A program made the position numbers and the translations under genes. Source: Lachnospiraceae bacterium UBA4316 (lineage in GTDB: Bacteria; Bacillota; Clostridia; Lachnospirales; Lachnospiraceae). Taken from it: a stretch of 5,086 nt of DNA. The notes under the pieces are model-generated. The model made no database searches, was not told where the DNA came from, and saw only the letters and a program-made list of their open reading frames with translations. Positions 1-5,013 of this stretch are shown piece after piece (within the stretch, counting starts at the first letter, position 1; each line of letters starts with the position of its first letter). Where the stretch lies: positions 1 through 5,086 of the forward strand of contig DGUG01000005.1 in the NCBI GenBank assembly GCA_002394535.1. The letters run 5' to 3'.

Positions 1-23
1 GGATTAATTTCCCCCTACTCGAT

Positions 24-52
24 TTGAGCATTACGGCCGGTTATTGTAAAAT
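24..52 (+). promoter_or_regulatory. Candidate sigma-A promoter of the two-gene operon
   Basis: A -35-like TTGAGC (24-29, 4/6 to consensus) and a -10-like TAAAAT (47-52, 5/6) are separated by exactly 17 nt. Transcription would start near 59 and leave a leader of about 38 nt before the first start codon. No other good promoter pair is visible in the short upstream stretch. This is pattern matching only. The window begins 23 bases upstream, so operators further upstream cannot be seen. Confidence 0.4.
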
Positions 53-96
53 CCATCTATGGCTTCGGTTCAAATCAATTGATGGGGAGGATCAAT

Positions 97-1023
97 ATGT
101 TACATTTGAAGAAGACAGCTACTATTGGCCTGACTCTGGCAATGGTTGTAAGCGTTATTCCAATGACGTCTCTTGCAGCCCATTACGAGGAGTGGGTCAA
201 GAAAGATGGCAAGTGGTATTACTACGACGAGTACGGCAAGAAGGTTAAGGAGACATGGAAACTTGATCCTGCTGACGGCAAGATCTATGTCCTGGACAGC
301 AAGGGTGTCCGTGTAACCAAGAAGGGATGGTTTGAGGCTAAGAATTTCTACACCGATTACGGACAGAAGGTTTCTTACTCCACCAAGTATTACATTAAGA
401 AGGGCGGAGAGGTTACTACAGGCTGGAAGAAGATCGGCAAGAAGTATTATTATTTCGATCAGTCCGGACGGATGATGACCTCCGGATCCTTTGTGAAGGG
501 TTCCAAGCTCTATCTCTTAGGCGATGACGGTGCACGCATCACCAAGAAGGGGTGGCATCAGGTAACTGTCAGGCACATCGAAAGCAACGGGGTGAAGACT
601 TCAGCGAAGTACTGGTATTATGTCACAAAGGATAAGGTCGTTCAGACCGGTATCAAGACGATCAAGGGCAAGAAGTACTATTTCAATGATAATGGTGTGA
701 TGCAGACGAATGCGTACTATAAGACCAAGAAGGGACAGATCTACATCTTCGGCAAGGACGGTGCGCGTATTACAAAAAAAGGGTGGAACAAGATCACCAG
801 CAAGTATACTGTAAAACACAATATTGATGATACATACTTACTTTCTTCAACCGGATGGTTCTACATTAAGAAAGACGGGACTGCGACAACAGGTTGGAAG
901 AAGATCAGTGGAAAGTGGTACTATTTCGAAACGAACACCGGAGTCATGTGTGTATCGATGAGTTATGAGATCGACGGCGTCATATATCTCTTCAACAAAG
1001 ACGGCGTTTGCGTTAACAAATGA
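97..1023 (+). CDS. Secreted cell-wall/choline-binding-like repeat protein (first paralogue)
   Basis: The protein has 308 residues. I chose the ATG at 97 because GGGGAGG (84-90) lies 6 nt upstream; the longer in-frame reading from a TTG at 79 would bury that site. Residues 1-28 form a signal peptide: basic MLHLKK, a hydrophobic core at about 8-22, and likely cleavage near SLA-A (27/28). All the rest is aromatic beta-hairpin repeats of the CW_binding/choline-binding type (pattern GWKKIxGKxYYFxxxGxM). They form four modules at about 33-78, 108-153, 184-230 and 265-308. Each of the first three carries a second hairpin ending in G-x-R-x-T-K-K-G-W (in modules 2 and 3, DGARITKKGW), and modules are joined by a linker hairpin such as KYYIKKGGEVTTGW. 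There is no enzymatic domain, LPXTG motif or other membrane segment. In known families such repeats bind teichoic-acid choline or glucans, so a surface or extracellular binding role is inferred; the ligand is unknown. The protein is very rich in Lys and Tyr. The next gene, 17 bp downstream, is a paralogue. Confidence 0.85.
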   Translation: MLHLKKTATIGLTLAMVVSVIPMTSLAAHYEEWVKKDGKWYYYDEYGKKVKETWKLDPADGKIYVLDSKGVRVTKKGWFEAKNFYTDYGQKVSYSTKYYIKKGGEVTTGWKKIGKKYYYFDQSGRMMTSGSFVKGSKLYLLGDDGARITKKGWHQVTVRHIESNGVKTSAKYWYYVTKDKVVQTGIKTIKGKKYYFNDNGVMQTNAYYKTKKGQIYIFGKDGARITKKGWNKITSKYTVKHNIDDTYLLSSTGWFYIKKDGTATTGWKKISGKWYYFETNTGVMCVSMSYEIDGVIYLFNKDGVCVNK

Positions 1024-1040
1024 TAGGGAGGGCAGAAAGT

Positions 1041-1979
1041 ATGAAGAGTTTTAAAAAGATCACATCTCTTGCCCTGACTGTACTGATGGTGGCAAGTATC
1101 GCTCCGGCAACCGTGTATGCGCGTTCTTCCAGGGATGGCTGGTATACGGATAAGGATGGTAAGGTTTATTTCTATGAATATGGAAGGAAGATCAAGTGCG
1201 CAGCCAGGAAGAAGGACGGCAGCTACTATCTTCTTGATGATAAGGGGGTCCTCGTAACGAAGAAAGGCTGGAAGTCATATGATTACCAGTATTCTTCGTA
1301 TGGTGACAAGGTCAAGCTTCCGGTTAAGTACTACGTGAATGCAGATGGTACCCTTGCCAGCGGCTGGAAGACGATCAAGGATAAGAAATACTATTTCAGC
1401 AATTATGAATGTATGCTCTACAAGGGTTACAACGCTTATGATCCCGACGACGGGAAGTATTATGTGACCGGAAGTGACGGTGCCCGCATAACCAAGAAAG
1501 GCTGGGCTGAAGTAACATTTAAGTATGTGTATTCATCCGGTAAGATCATGTCTGTGAAGAACAAGTTCTATCTCAAGAAGGGTGGCGAGGTCACGCGAGA
1601 GTTCAAGACGATCGGCGGTAAGATGTATTGCTTTGACGGCACCGGGATGATGCGTAAGAACGAGTATTACTATGATTTTTCCGGCGGAAAGTACTATGCT
1701 TTTGGCAAGGATGGTGCCCAGATCACAAAGAAAGGCTTGACCACTCTGACCAAAACTAAGACTAATGATATGGGCAATGCATCAATAACCAGTAAAGTGA
1801 AGTACAAAGTCTATGTCAACAAAGACGGTTCGTTAGCTACCGGTCTGAAGACTATAAGCGGCAAGACCTATTACTTCTCACCCAACATGATGAAATGCGA
1901 CACATATACAGAGAATGGTACAAAGTACTGGTTCGGCAAAGATGGTGTTTGCTATAGAACGGTGAAGACTGATTCGTAA
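1041..1979 (+). CDS. Secreted cell-wall/choline-binding-like repeat protein (second paralogue)
   Basis: The protein has 312 residues. The start is the ATG at 1041, with AGGGAGG (1025-1031) 9 nt upstream. An in-frame ATG at 1020 overlaps the previous stop as ATGA, but using it would place the ribosome site inside the gene. The signal peptide is about residues 1-27 (MKSFKK, a hydrophobic core at 9-22, cleavage after VYA). Repeat modules lie at about 34-77, 108-155, 187-232 and 268-304, in the same order as in the upstream protein. They include SDGARITKKGW, KDGAQITKKG and a terminal KDGVC. The third module is more diverged, with EFKTIGG in place of GWKKI. The protein has five cysteines (53, 124, 197, 286, 304), against two upstream; only the last two correspond. 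No catalytic domain or wall anchor is visible. It is almost certainly cotranscribed with the first gene and arose by tandem duplication; function and ligand are unknown. Confidence 0.85.
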   Translation: MKSFKKITSLALTVLMVASIAPATVYARSSRDGWYTDKDGKVYFYEYGRKIKCAARKKDGSYYLLDDKGVLVTKKGWKSYDYQYSSYGDKVKLPVKYYVNADGTLASGWKTIKDKKYYFSNYECMLYKGYNAYDPDDGKYYVTGSDGARITKKGWAEVTFKYVYSSGKIMSVKNKFYLKKGGEVTREFKTIGGKMYCFDGTGMMRKNEYYYDFSGGKYYAFGKDGAQITKKGLTTLTKTKTNDMGNASITSKVKYKVYVNKDGSLATGLKTISGKTYYFSPNMMKCDTYTENGTKYWFGKDGVCYRTVKTDS

Positions 1980-2001
1980 GGGTGAATGGAATCTGTAGTT
2001 T

Positions 2002-2023
2002 AGGAAGGAATCAGGAAGGAATC
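2002..2023 (+). repeat. Perfect 11-bp tandem duplication
   Basis: AGGAAGGAATC occurs twice head to tail (2002-2012 and 2013-2023) between the second stop codon and the terminator stem. The copy looks SD-like (AGGAAGG), but no start codon follows it. It is probably a simple slippage duplication. Confidence 0.8.
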
Positions 2024-2024
2024 A

Positions 2025-2057
2025 ACCCGGAGCAGCAAATGCTCCGGGTGTTTTTTT
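2025..2057 (+). terminator. Intrinsic terminator of the repeat-protein operon
   Basis: A perfect 9-bp GC-rich stem (ACCCGGAGC at 2025-2033, GCTCCGGGT at 2041-2049) encloses a 7-nt loop and is followed by G and seven T (2051-2057). It lies 45 bp after the second stop codon and should end the operon transcript. A run of six G follows the T tract directly. Confidence 0.92.
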
Positions 2058-2147
2058 GGGGGGTGGAGAGGGGGAGGGAGGCTTCACGCGCCGGCAAAGG
2101 TGTCCCGGGTGTCATATTTGGTTTGAGCTAAGGGTGCATGACGATCC
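2058..2147. other. Noncoding spacer with a G-rich tract
   Basis: Between the operon terminator and the palindromic repeats there is no plausible gene. The stretch 2058-2081 is almost all G and A on the plus strand, with G runs of 6, 5 and 3 plus several GG pairs. A two-layer G-quadruplex is possible, but only three runs reach three G, so a standard three-layer one is not supported. The rest holds the 16-bp repeat at 2100-2115. Confidence 0.5.
2100..2115 (+). repeat. 16-bp direct repeat, left copy
   Basis: GTGTCCCGGGTGTCAT matches 15 of 16 positions with the copy at 5041-5056, in the same orientation. It is itself two GTGTC half-sites 9 bp apart (GTGTC-N4-GTGTC-AT). It lies 32 bp before the first 51-bp palindromic unit. 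It could be a protein-binding site or the edge of an old mobile or repeat cassette; the sequence alone does not decide. Confidence 0.6.
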
Positions 2148-2180
2148 ATTCTATAAAGTGTTCTATGTAATGGAAAAACA
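2148..2180 (+). repeat. 51-bp palindromic unit 1, left part (split by the IS)
   Basis: These are positions 1-33 of a 51-bp unit whose remaining 18 bp lie at 4945-4962, beyond the insertion sequence. Rejoined, the unit matches unit 2 (4963-5013) at 45 of 51 positions. It folds as one hairpin with its dyad at position 26: positions 1-9 pair with 43-51 and 12-21 with 31-40, including several G.U pairs, with a two-base mismatch at 10-11. The last eight bases are the left target duplication. Confidence 0.8.
2173..2180 (+). repeat. 8-bp target-site duplication, left copy
   Basis: GAAAAACA directly precedes the left terminal repeat and is identical to 4937-4944. Eight bp is the duplication length known for the IS66 family. 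The corresponding site in unit 2 (4988-4995) reads AAAAAACA, which supports GAAAAACA or a close variant as the original target. Confidence 0.95.
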
Positions 2181-2202
2181 GTAAGCGTCAAACCATCCGC
2201 CT
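2181..2202 (+). repeat. IS66 left terminal inverted repeat
   Basis: This 22-bp sequence starts GTAAGCGTCA and is the exact reverse complement of 4915-4936. The match stops at the next base, so 22 bp is the full perfect length. It is the expected transposase recognition end. Confidence 0.97.
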
Positions 2203-2274
2203 TACACTAACGACATTTTTAGGGGATACTAAAAAAACTACCAAAACTAGCTAGTTTTTCTGGAGGACTCTAAA
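2203..2274 (+). promoter_or_regulatory. Leader of the transposase operon with two competing hairpins
   Basis: This leader contains a 16-bp perfect palindrome (AAAACTAGCTAGTTTT, 2243-2258). It also has an alternative 8-bp pairing of AAAAACTA (2233-2240) with TAGTTTTT (2252-2259). The two share the right arm and so exclude each other. The structure ends 2 nt before the ribosome site GGAGGA (2262-2267) of tnpA, so it could damp expression from outside transcripts or act as an operator. A promoter is uncertain; GATACT (2225-2230) is only a weak -10 with no good -35 partner. Confidence 0.45.
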
Positions 2275-2655
2275 ATGGATAAGATCACTCATGAGGCACG
2301 ACTGAACAATTGGAAACACATTGTAGAAGAATGCAATAATCGCCCACATGGAGTTACTGTAAAACAGTGGTTGAACGACAACGGCATCAACGAGAAGGTG
2401 TACTACTATTGGTTACGTAGGGTAAGACAAGCTGCATACGATCAGCTTAAGTCAGAGAACTCCGCCAGTTTGGTACCAAGCTCTGGCAATAGTGTTTCAT
2501 ATGCAGAGATAACATTAACCCAGAGCGTTCCGACAAGATCTCTGGACAATACTGTTGCCGTACTTTCAACAGGTAATATCAGTATAGATATTTCCGAATC
2601 GGCGTCAGAAGAGTTTCTTGTCAAGTTGATGAGGGCTATGAGATATGCTGGCTGA
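2275..2655 (+). CDS. tnpA: IS66-family accessory protein TnpA
   Basis: The protein has 126 residues. The ATG at 2275 follows GGAGGA (2262-2267). Residues 13-52 (WKHIVEECNNRPHGVTVKQW, then YYYWLRRVRQ) match the helix-turn-helix type N-terminal region of Firmicutes IS66 TnpA proteins. The C-terminal half (about 60-126) is Ser/Thr-rich, with a beta-like stretch and a terminal helix (EEFLVKLMRAMRYA). TnpA is required for efficient IS66 transposition, probably as a DNA-binding helper, but is not the catalytic subunit. Its end overlaps the start of tnpB by 11 bp, which suggests translational coupling. The length is normal for the family and the frame is intact. Confidence 0.9.
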   Translation: MDKITHEARLNNWKHIVEECNNRPHGVTVKQWLNDNGINEKVYYYWLRRVRQAAYDQLKSENSASLVPSSGNSVSYAEITLTQSVPTRSLDNTVAVLSTGNISIDISESASEEFLVKLMRAMRYAG

Positions 2656-3010
2656 AGCTGCAGGAATAGACAAGGTAATCCTAATATGCGGATATACCGA
2701 TCTTCGCTGTGGTATAGACGGATTGGCACAACAGATCGGTACAAAGTACAACATCAACCCGTTCCAGAAGAATGTCTTGTTCCTGTTCTGCGGAAGACGT
2801 AACGATAGGATCAAGGGTTTGGTATGGGAAGGTACCGGCTTTCTTTTGTTATACAAGAGACTTGAAGCCGGAAGATTCAGTTGGCCTCGAGATTCAGAGG
2901 AAGCCGCACAACTTAGTTCTGAACAATATCGTTTGCTTATGGAAGGGATCAATCCTCTTCAGCCATTGATATCCGAGATAAATGCAACAAATTCATTGTG
3001 CATTATATAG
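2645..3010 (+). CDS. tnpB: IS66-family accessory protein TnpB (IS66 Orf2)
   Basis: The protein has 121 residues and carries the hallmark IS66 Orf2 motifs in order: CGYTDLRCGIDGL (15-27), FLFCGRRNDRIKGLVWEG (46-63), YKRLEAGRFSWP (70-81) and RLLMEGI (96-102). The ATG at 2645 lies inside the end of tnpA, with GAGGG (2631-2635) 9 nt upstream, so its translation is probably coupled to tnpA. TnpB is needed with TnpA and TnpC for transposition; its biochemical role is unsettled. It is unrelated to the RNA-guided TnpB nucleases of IS200/IS605 despite the shared name. The last 18 residues, after NPLQP, are not family-conserved as far as I can recall. It appears intact. Confidence 0.95.
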   Translation: MLAEAAGIDKVILICGYTDLRCGIDGLAQQIGTKYNINPFQKNVLFLFCGRRNDRIKGLVWEGTGFLLLYKRLEAGRFSWPRDSEEAAQLSSEQYRLLMEGINPLQPLISEINATNSLCII

Positions 3011-3264
3011 AAATATTTTTGGCCGAAATACCAGTTGAGAAACTGCCGTCAATCGGCAGTTAACAGCAGTTTTGAGCGGTTATATGTTACTCGTGGCAGC
3101 CGCTAAACGATTTATTCCTGACAAAAACAGTCTTTGAGCCAATGCCTCACAGAAGATCTGAAAGCCTTGCGGTTATTGGCATTTTGACGAACTATACATC
3201 TGTCGTTATTAGGCGGAATAGTGCTCTTACTATATAATGGATATAGTTGAGGTGAAACACAGAA
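3011..3264 (+). other. Structured 254-nt noncoding gap between tnpB and tnpC
   Basis: No convincing gene is present; the longest plus-strand start found by eye is a 17-codon frame (3084-3137) without a good ribosome site. The stretch is rich in inverted repeats. A perfect 8-bp stem AACTGCCG/CGGCAGTT (3041-3048, 3054-3061) has a 5-nt loop. AACTG (3041-3045) can instead pair with CAGTT at 3032-3036, closing a GNRA-type GAGA loop, or with CAGTT at 3067-3071. TTTGAGCGG/CCGCTAAA (3071-3079, 3100-3107) pairs with one bulge. GCCAAT/ATTGGC (3138-3143, 3175-3180) closes a larger arm. Neither stem 3041-3061 nor the others is followed directly by a T tract, so a plain terminator is not evident. Attenuation of tnpC, or an element-encoded RNA, is inference. 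Confidence 0.6.
3184..3212 (+). promoter_or_regulatory. Candidate internal promoter for tnpC
   Basis: TTGACG (3184-3189, 5/6 to the -35 consensus) is followed after 17 nt by TATTAG (3207-3212, 4/6 to the -10 consensus), about 50 nt before the tnpC start. A perfect TATAAT lies further on (3233-3238) but lacks a -35 partner at the right distance. A separate tnpC promoter would fit the long gap after tnpB. This rests on motif matching alone. Confidence 0.3.
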
Positions 3265-4881
3265 ATGGCGATGGAATATACTGAATCACAGTTGAATAAC
3301 ATGAGCAAGGATGAGATGAAGATCGTCATCCTTGCACTCCAGTCGCAGTTAAATACCCTTAACACAAATATGGAAGTTCTTATTGAACAATTGAGGATCG
3401 CCAATCAGCAAAGATTTGGAAGGCACACGGAAACTTTATCTGCAATTGACGGTCAGATAGGGTTCTTCAACGACGTTGAAGCAGTCTACGAAGAAGATAC
3501 GGAAGAACCCTTAATAGACGAAGTAATAGAGCGGAAAAAGAAGGATAAGGTTAAAGGTCAAAGAGATATAAACCTTGCAGGCTTCGAAGAGAAAGAGATA
3601 TTGCATAAATTAGATCCTAAAGATCTTGATGCATTCTTTGGTGAAGGCAACTGGAGAAGACTCCCTAACGAAGTATATAAGAGATTAGCATGCATACCGA
3701 CTCAATGGATGGTTGAGGCACATAGTGTTGAGGTGGTTGTCGGAATAGGCGGAGACCATCAGGATGAATTTGTCCGTGGCGATCGTCCGAAGGACCTGCT
3801 AAGGAACAGTATACTGACGCCTTCTCTTGCGGCAGCACTTATAAATGCCAAGTATGTAAACTCGATGCCTCTGGACAGGATGGAGAAAGAGTTCGACAGA
3901 AACGAGATCAATATCTCTAAGCAGACAATGTCAAATTGGCTGATGCTCTTGTCAGAAAAATACTTCAATGCAATATGCGAACGGATAAAAAAGGAGTTAC
4001 TGGCATACCATGTAAATCAATCCGACGAGACACCTGTACAGGTATTGCATAAGAACGGAAAACCGGGAAGCAAGAGTTATATGTGGGTTCACCGCTCCGG
4101 TGAATTCTATCGGGATAAACAAATAGTATTGTTTGAGTACCAGCCCGGACGAGCTCACAAGTTTCCAATGGAGTTTTACAAGGACTATAACGGAATACTT
4201 GTTACAGACGGACTGTCACAATACCACCTGATAGACAAGAAACTCGACGGTATGGTTAACGCGAACTGTTGGGTGCATGCCAGGAGATTCTTTGCTGATG
4301 CAGTAAAAGCGGCGTCACGAGGTGACCCTGTGGCAGCAAAAAAATCCATAGCATATCAGGCATTGTTACGGATAAGTTCAATATATAAAATTGAAGAAAG
4401 TCTCAAGGATCTCTCTCCTGAAGAGAGATTGGAAACGAGGATCAAGTCAATTAAGCCGTTAGTTGACGAGTATTTTACGTGGATAAAAGAGCAGGCCTCT
4501 GTGGCGTTGCCTAAGAGCAAGACAGCAGAAGGGATAACATACTGCATAAATCAGGAAAGTTATCTGCGGATATTCCTTAAAGACGGAGAAGTTCCAATGG
4601 ACAACTCTGCATCAGAACGTGCTCTAAGAACATTCTGTATAGGGCGCAATAACTGGAAGTTCTGTAATACCGAGAGAGGCGCTCAGGCCAGTGCCAATAT
4701 CTACAGCATCTCAGAAACTGCCAAGCTTAACAATCTGAAGCCGCTGAAGTATTTTGAATATATCCTCACTCAACTGCCATACCGATGCGATGAGAATGGC
4801 AACGTTGATCCAGATAAACTTGATGACCTAATGCCGTGGTCGGATAAGATACCGGAAGATTGCAAAAAGACACGCCGCTGA
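3265..4881 (+). CDS. tnpC: IS66-family DDE transposase TnpC
   Basis: The protein has 538 residues, full length for the family. The ATG at 3265 follows GAGGTGA (3249-3255) by 9 nt. Residues 8-50 form a Leu/Gln-rich coiled coil ending in the QQRFGRHTE motif, as in the N-terminal IS66 leucine-zipper region. The zinc-finger position (about 110-160) has no CxxC pairs but a LDAFFGEGNWRRLPNEVYKRL-like segment; this matches the Firmicutes branch as I know it. The catalytic core starts around 175 (RPKDLLRNSILTPSL). The likely DDE triad is D254 (QSDETPVQV), D315 (ILVTDGLSQY) and E451 (DNSASERALR), with the conserved CWVHARR (335-341) and GRNNWKF (460-466). The C-terminal IS66 domain (ETAKLNNLKPLKYFEYIL) follows. 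It cuts and joins the element ends at 2181 and 4936. No frameshift or loss of a key residue is visible. Confidence 0.97.
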   Translation: MAMEYTESQLNNMSKDEMKIVILALQSQLNTLNTNMEVLIEQLRIANQQRFGRHTETLSAIDGQIGFFNDVEAVYEEDTEEPLIDEVIERKKKDKVKGQRDINLAGFEEKEILHKLDPKDLDAFFGEGNWRRLPNEVYKRLACIPTQWMVEAHSVEVVVGIGGDHQDEFVRGDRPKDLLRNSILTPSLAAALINAKYVNSMPLDRMEKEFDRNEINISKQTMSNWLMLLSEKYFNAICERIKKELLAYHVNQSDETPVQVLHKNGKPGSKSYMWVHRSGEFYRDKQIVLFEYQPGRAHKFPMEFYKDYNGILVTDGLSQYHLIDKKLDGMVNANCWVHARRFFADAVKAASRGDPVAAKKSIAYQALLRISSIYKIEESLKDLSPEERLETRIKSIKPLVDEYFTWIKEQASVALPKSKTAEGITYCINQESYLRIFLKDGEVPMDNSASERALRTFCIGRNNWKFCNTERGAQASANIYSISETAKLNNLKPLKYFEYILTQLPYRCDENGNVDPDKLDDLMPWSDKIPEDCKKTRR

Positions 4882-4904
4882 TTCATCGAACAACGGCGTT
4901 TTTT
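4872..4904 (+). terminator. Intrinsic terminator of the IS66 operon
   Basis: ACGCCG (4872-4877) pairs with CGGCGT (4894-4899) around a 16-nt loop, and six T (4899-4904) overlap the end of the stem. The left arm overlaps the last codons of tnpC, just before its stop. The short stem makes it weaker than the operon terminator at 2025-2057, but placement between tnpC and the right end fits. Confidence 0.65.
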
Positions 4905-4914
4905 ATTTTGCTAT

Positions 4915-4936
4915 AGGCGGATGGTTTGACGCTTAC
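4915..4936 (-). repeat. IS66 right terminal inverted repeat
   Basis: This is the exact reverse complement of 2181-2202 over 22 bp, reading inward from CTTAC at its outer end. It begins 33 bp after the tnpC stop codon. Confidence 0.97.
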
Positions 4937-4944
4937 GAAAAACA
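4937..4944 (+). repeat. 8-bp target-site duplication, right copy
   Basis: GAAAAACA directly follows the right terminal repeat and is identical to 2173-2180. The perfect pair fixes the ends of the element and shows that this copy inserted as one unit. Confidence 0.95.
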
Positions 4945-4962
4945 TAGAGTGGATTATAGAGT
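4945..4962 (+). repeat. 51-bp palindromic unit 1, right part
   Basis: These are positions 34-51 of the unit that begins at 2148. They start TAGAGTGGATTATAGAGT and match unit 2 at all but one position (G for A at unit position 50, where G.U pairing replaces A-U). The segment joins unit 2 without a gap, so the two units were head to tail before the IS inserted. Confidence 0.8.
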
Positions 4963-5013
4963 ATTCTATGTAGCGCTCTATGTAATGAAAAAACATAGAG
5001 TGGATTATAGAAT
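4963..5013 (+). repeat. 51-bp palindromic unit 2 (intact)
   Basis: This is a complete 51-bp unit, tandem to unit 1. Its outer arms ATTCTAT (4963-4969) and ATAGAAT (5007-5013) and its inner arms CTCTATGT (4976-4983) and ACATAGAG (4993-5000) share one dyad centre at 4988, with a 9-nt A-rich loop. Bases between the arms pair only partly. No T tract follows, so it is not an ordinary terminator. It contains no start codon with a ribosome site. Confidence 0.8.

Larger units (their letters stand above)
2181..4936 (+). mobile_element. Complete IS66-family insertion sequence, 2756 bp
   Basis: The element has perfect 22-bp terminal inverted repeats that begin GTAAGCG, as is typical for IS66 ends. It has a perfect 8-bp target duplication and three uninterrupted genes (tnpA, tnpB, tnpC) on one strand. 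It ends with its own terminator just inside the right end. There is no frameshift, internal stop or decayed end, so insertion is probably recent and the element may still move. It sits 124 bp past the operon terminator, inside a palindromic repeat, so no gene is broken. It is about 200 bp longer than the classical IS66 layout mainly because of the 254-nt tnpB-tnpC gap. No passenger gene is present. Confidence 0.97.

Noticed and set aside
79..96. Longer start (TTG at 79 or ATG at 82) for the first repeat protein
   Set aside because: The GGGGAGG ribosome site lies inside this extension, 6 nt before the ATG at 97, and the signal peptide begins properly at that ATG.
774..781. A-AAA-AAA heptamer in the first gene as a programmed frameshift or phase-variation site
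   Set aside because: A shift to the -1 frame would meet a stop soon after and yield only a truncated repeat protein; no stimulatory structure was evident. Lys-Lys codons explain the run.
1020..1040. ATG at 1020 overlapping the stop of the first gene (ATGA)
   Set aside because: AGGGAGG at 1025-1031 serves the ATG at 1041, and the extra residues (MIGRAES) would precede a normal signal peptide.
2058..2081. G-quadruplex on the plus strand
   Set aside because: Only three runs of three or more G are present, so the usual four-run rule is not met; at most a weak two-layer form is possible.
2442..2952. Minus-strand open frames opposite tnpA/tnpB and other antisense frames across the window
   Set aside because: They are shadows of well-recognised plus-strand genes and have no family motifs or ribosome sites.
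3084..3137. 17-codon reading frame in the tnpB-tnpC gap
   Set aside because: It has no clear ribosome site or recognisable motif, and it overlaps inverted-repeat structure; this length is expected by chance.
23..3139. TTTGAGC occurring four times (23-29, 2122-2128, 3071-3077, 3133-3139)
   Set aside because: A 7-mer with unrelated flanks and spacing in different contexts; no shared arrangement beyond the core.
2148..5013. CRISPR-like array formed by the 51-bp units
   Set aside because: The units abut directly with no spacers and number only two; a split tandem palindrome explains them.
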